This document shows positions 40,434 through 42,331 of a stretch of 42,331 nucleotides of DNA, in pieces. Position 1 is the stretch's first letter; each line of letters opens with the position of its first letter. Under the pieces are notes generated by a model. That model searched no databases, was not told the DNA's origin, and worked only from the letters and a program-made list of their open reading frames with translations. The translations under genes and the position numbers were made by a program. Origin of the DNA: Atribacterota bacterium (GTDB lineage: Bacteria > Atribacterota > Phoenicimicrobiia > Phoenicimicrobiales > Stramentimicrobiaceae); the NCBI GenBank assembly GCA_028696495.1, contig JAQVGY010000004.1, forward strand, positions 1 through 42,331. The letters are read 5' to 3'.

Positions 40434-42331
<1,898 letters not shown>

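Overview
A low-GC (AT-rich) bacterial chromosomal window in which every supported gene lies on the minus strand. In transcription order, from high to low coordinate, it contains: the 3' part of a 23S rRNA, a 5S rRNA, and nadE starting only 18 nt after the 5S; then yebC-ruvC-ruvA-ruvB, a DUF2905-like gene, a SpoIID-like gene, queA-tgt-yajC, secD-secF, apt, rel, dtd, an MBL hydrolase gene, ahcY, comF; then a strongly structured ~216-nt intergenic RNA candidate lying exactly between comF and hpf/raiA; then hpf, a conserved hypothetical, a 241-bp inverted-repeat-bounded segment carrying an unannotated 28-aa ORF, a membrane HD-GYP gene, a DUF5317-like gene, secA, prfB (with a +1 programmed frameshift), a cyclodeaminase gene and a long KamA-like radical SAM gene; and finally an amino-acid/2-oxoacid fermentation block (gntR, korDABC, ackA, nfnAB, gdhA), a P-loop/Asp23-like fusion and split methylmalonyl-CoA mutase genes with the start of meaB. 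Main second-look items: (1) the comF-hpf intergenic RNA, which fits the raiA-motif noncoding RNA by position and by a perfect 14-bp closing stem; (2) the TA-flanked imperfect terminal-inverted-repeat segment with a 28-aa hydrophobic peptide ORF and competing leader hairpins upstream of HD-GYP; (3) the RF2 frameshift with an atypical CUU-UGA-A context; (4) tandem octamers just downstream of a strong promoter for the gntR-kor-ack-nfn-gdh block; (5) the 5S helix/U-tract/nadE arrangement; (6) a small upstream ORF overlapping kamA; (7) a three-way-junction-like element upstream of the mutase. The lineage is uncertain: gene order is Firmicutes/Clostridia-like and could also fit Atribacterota. No CRISPR, tRNA or transposase gene was seen.
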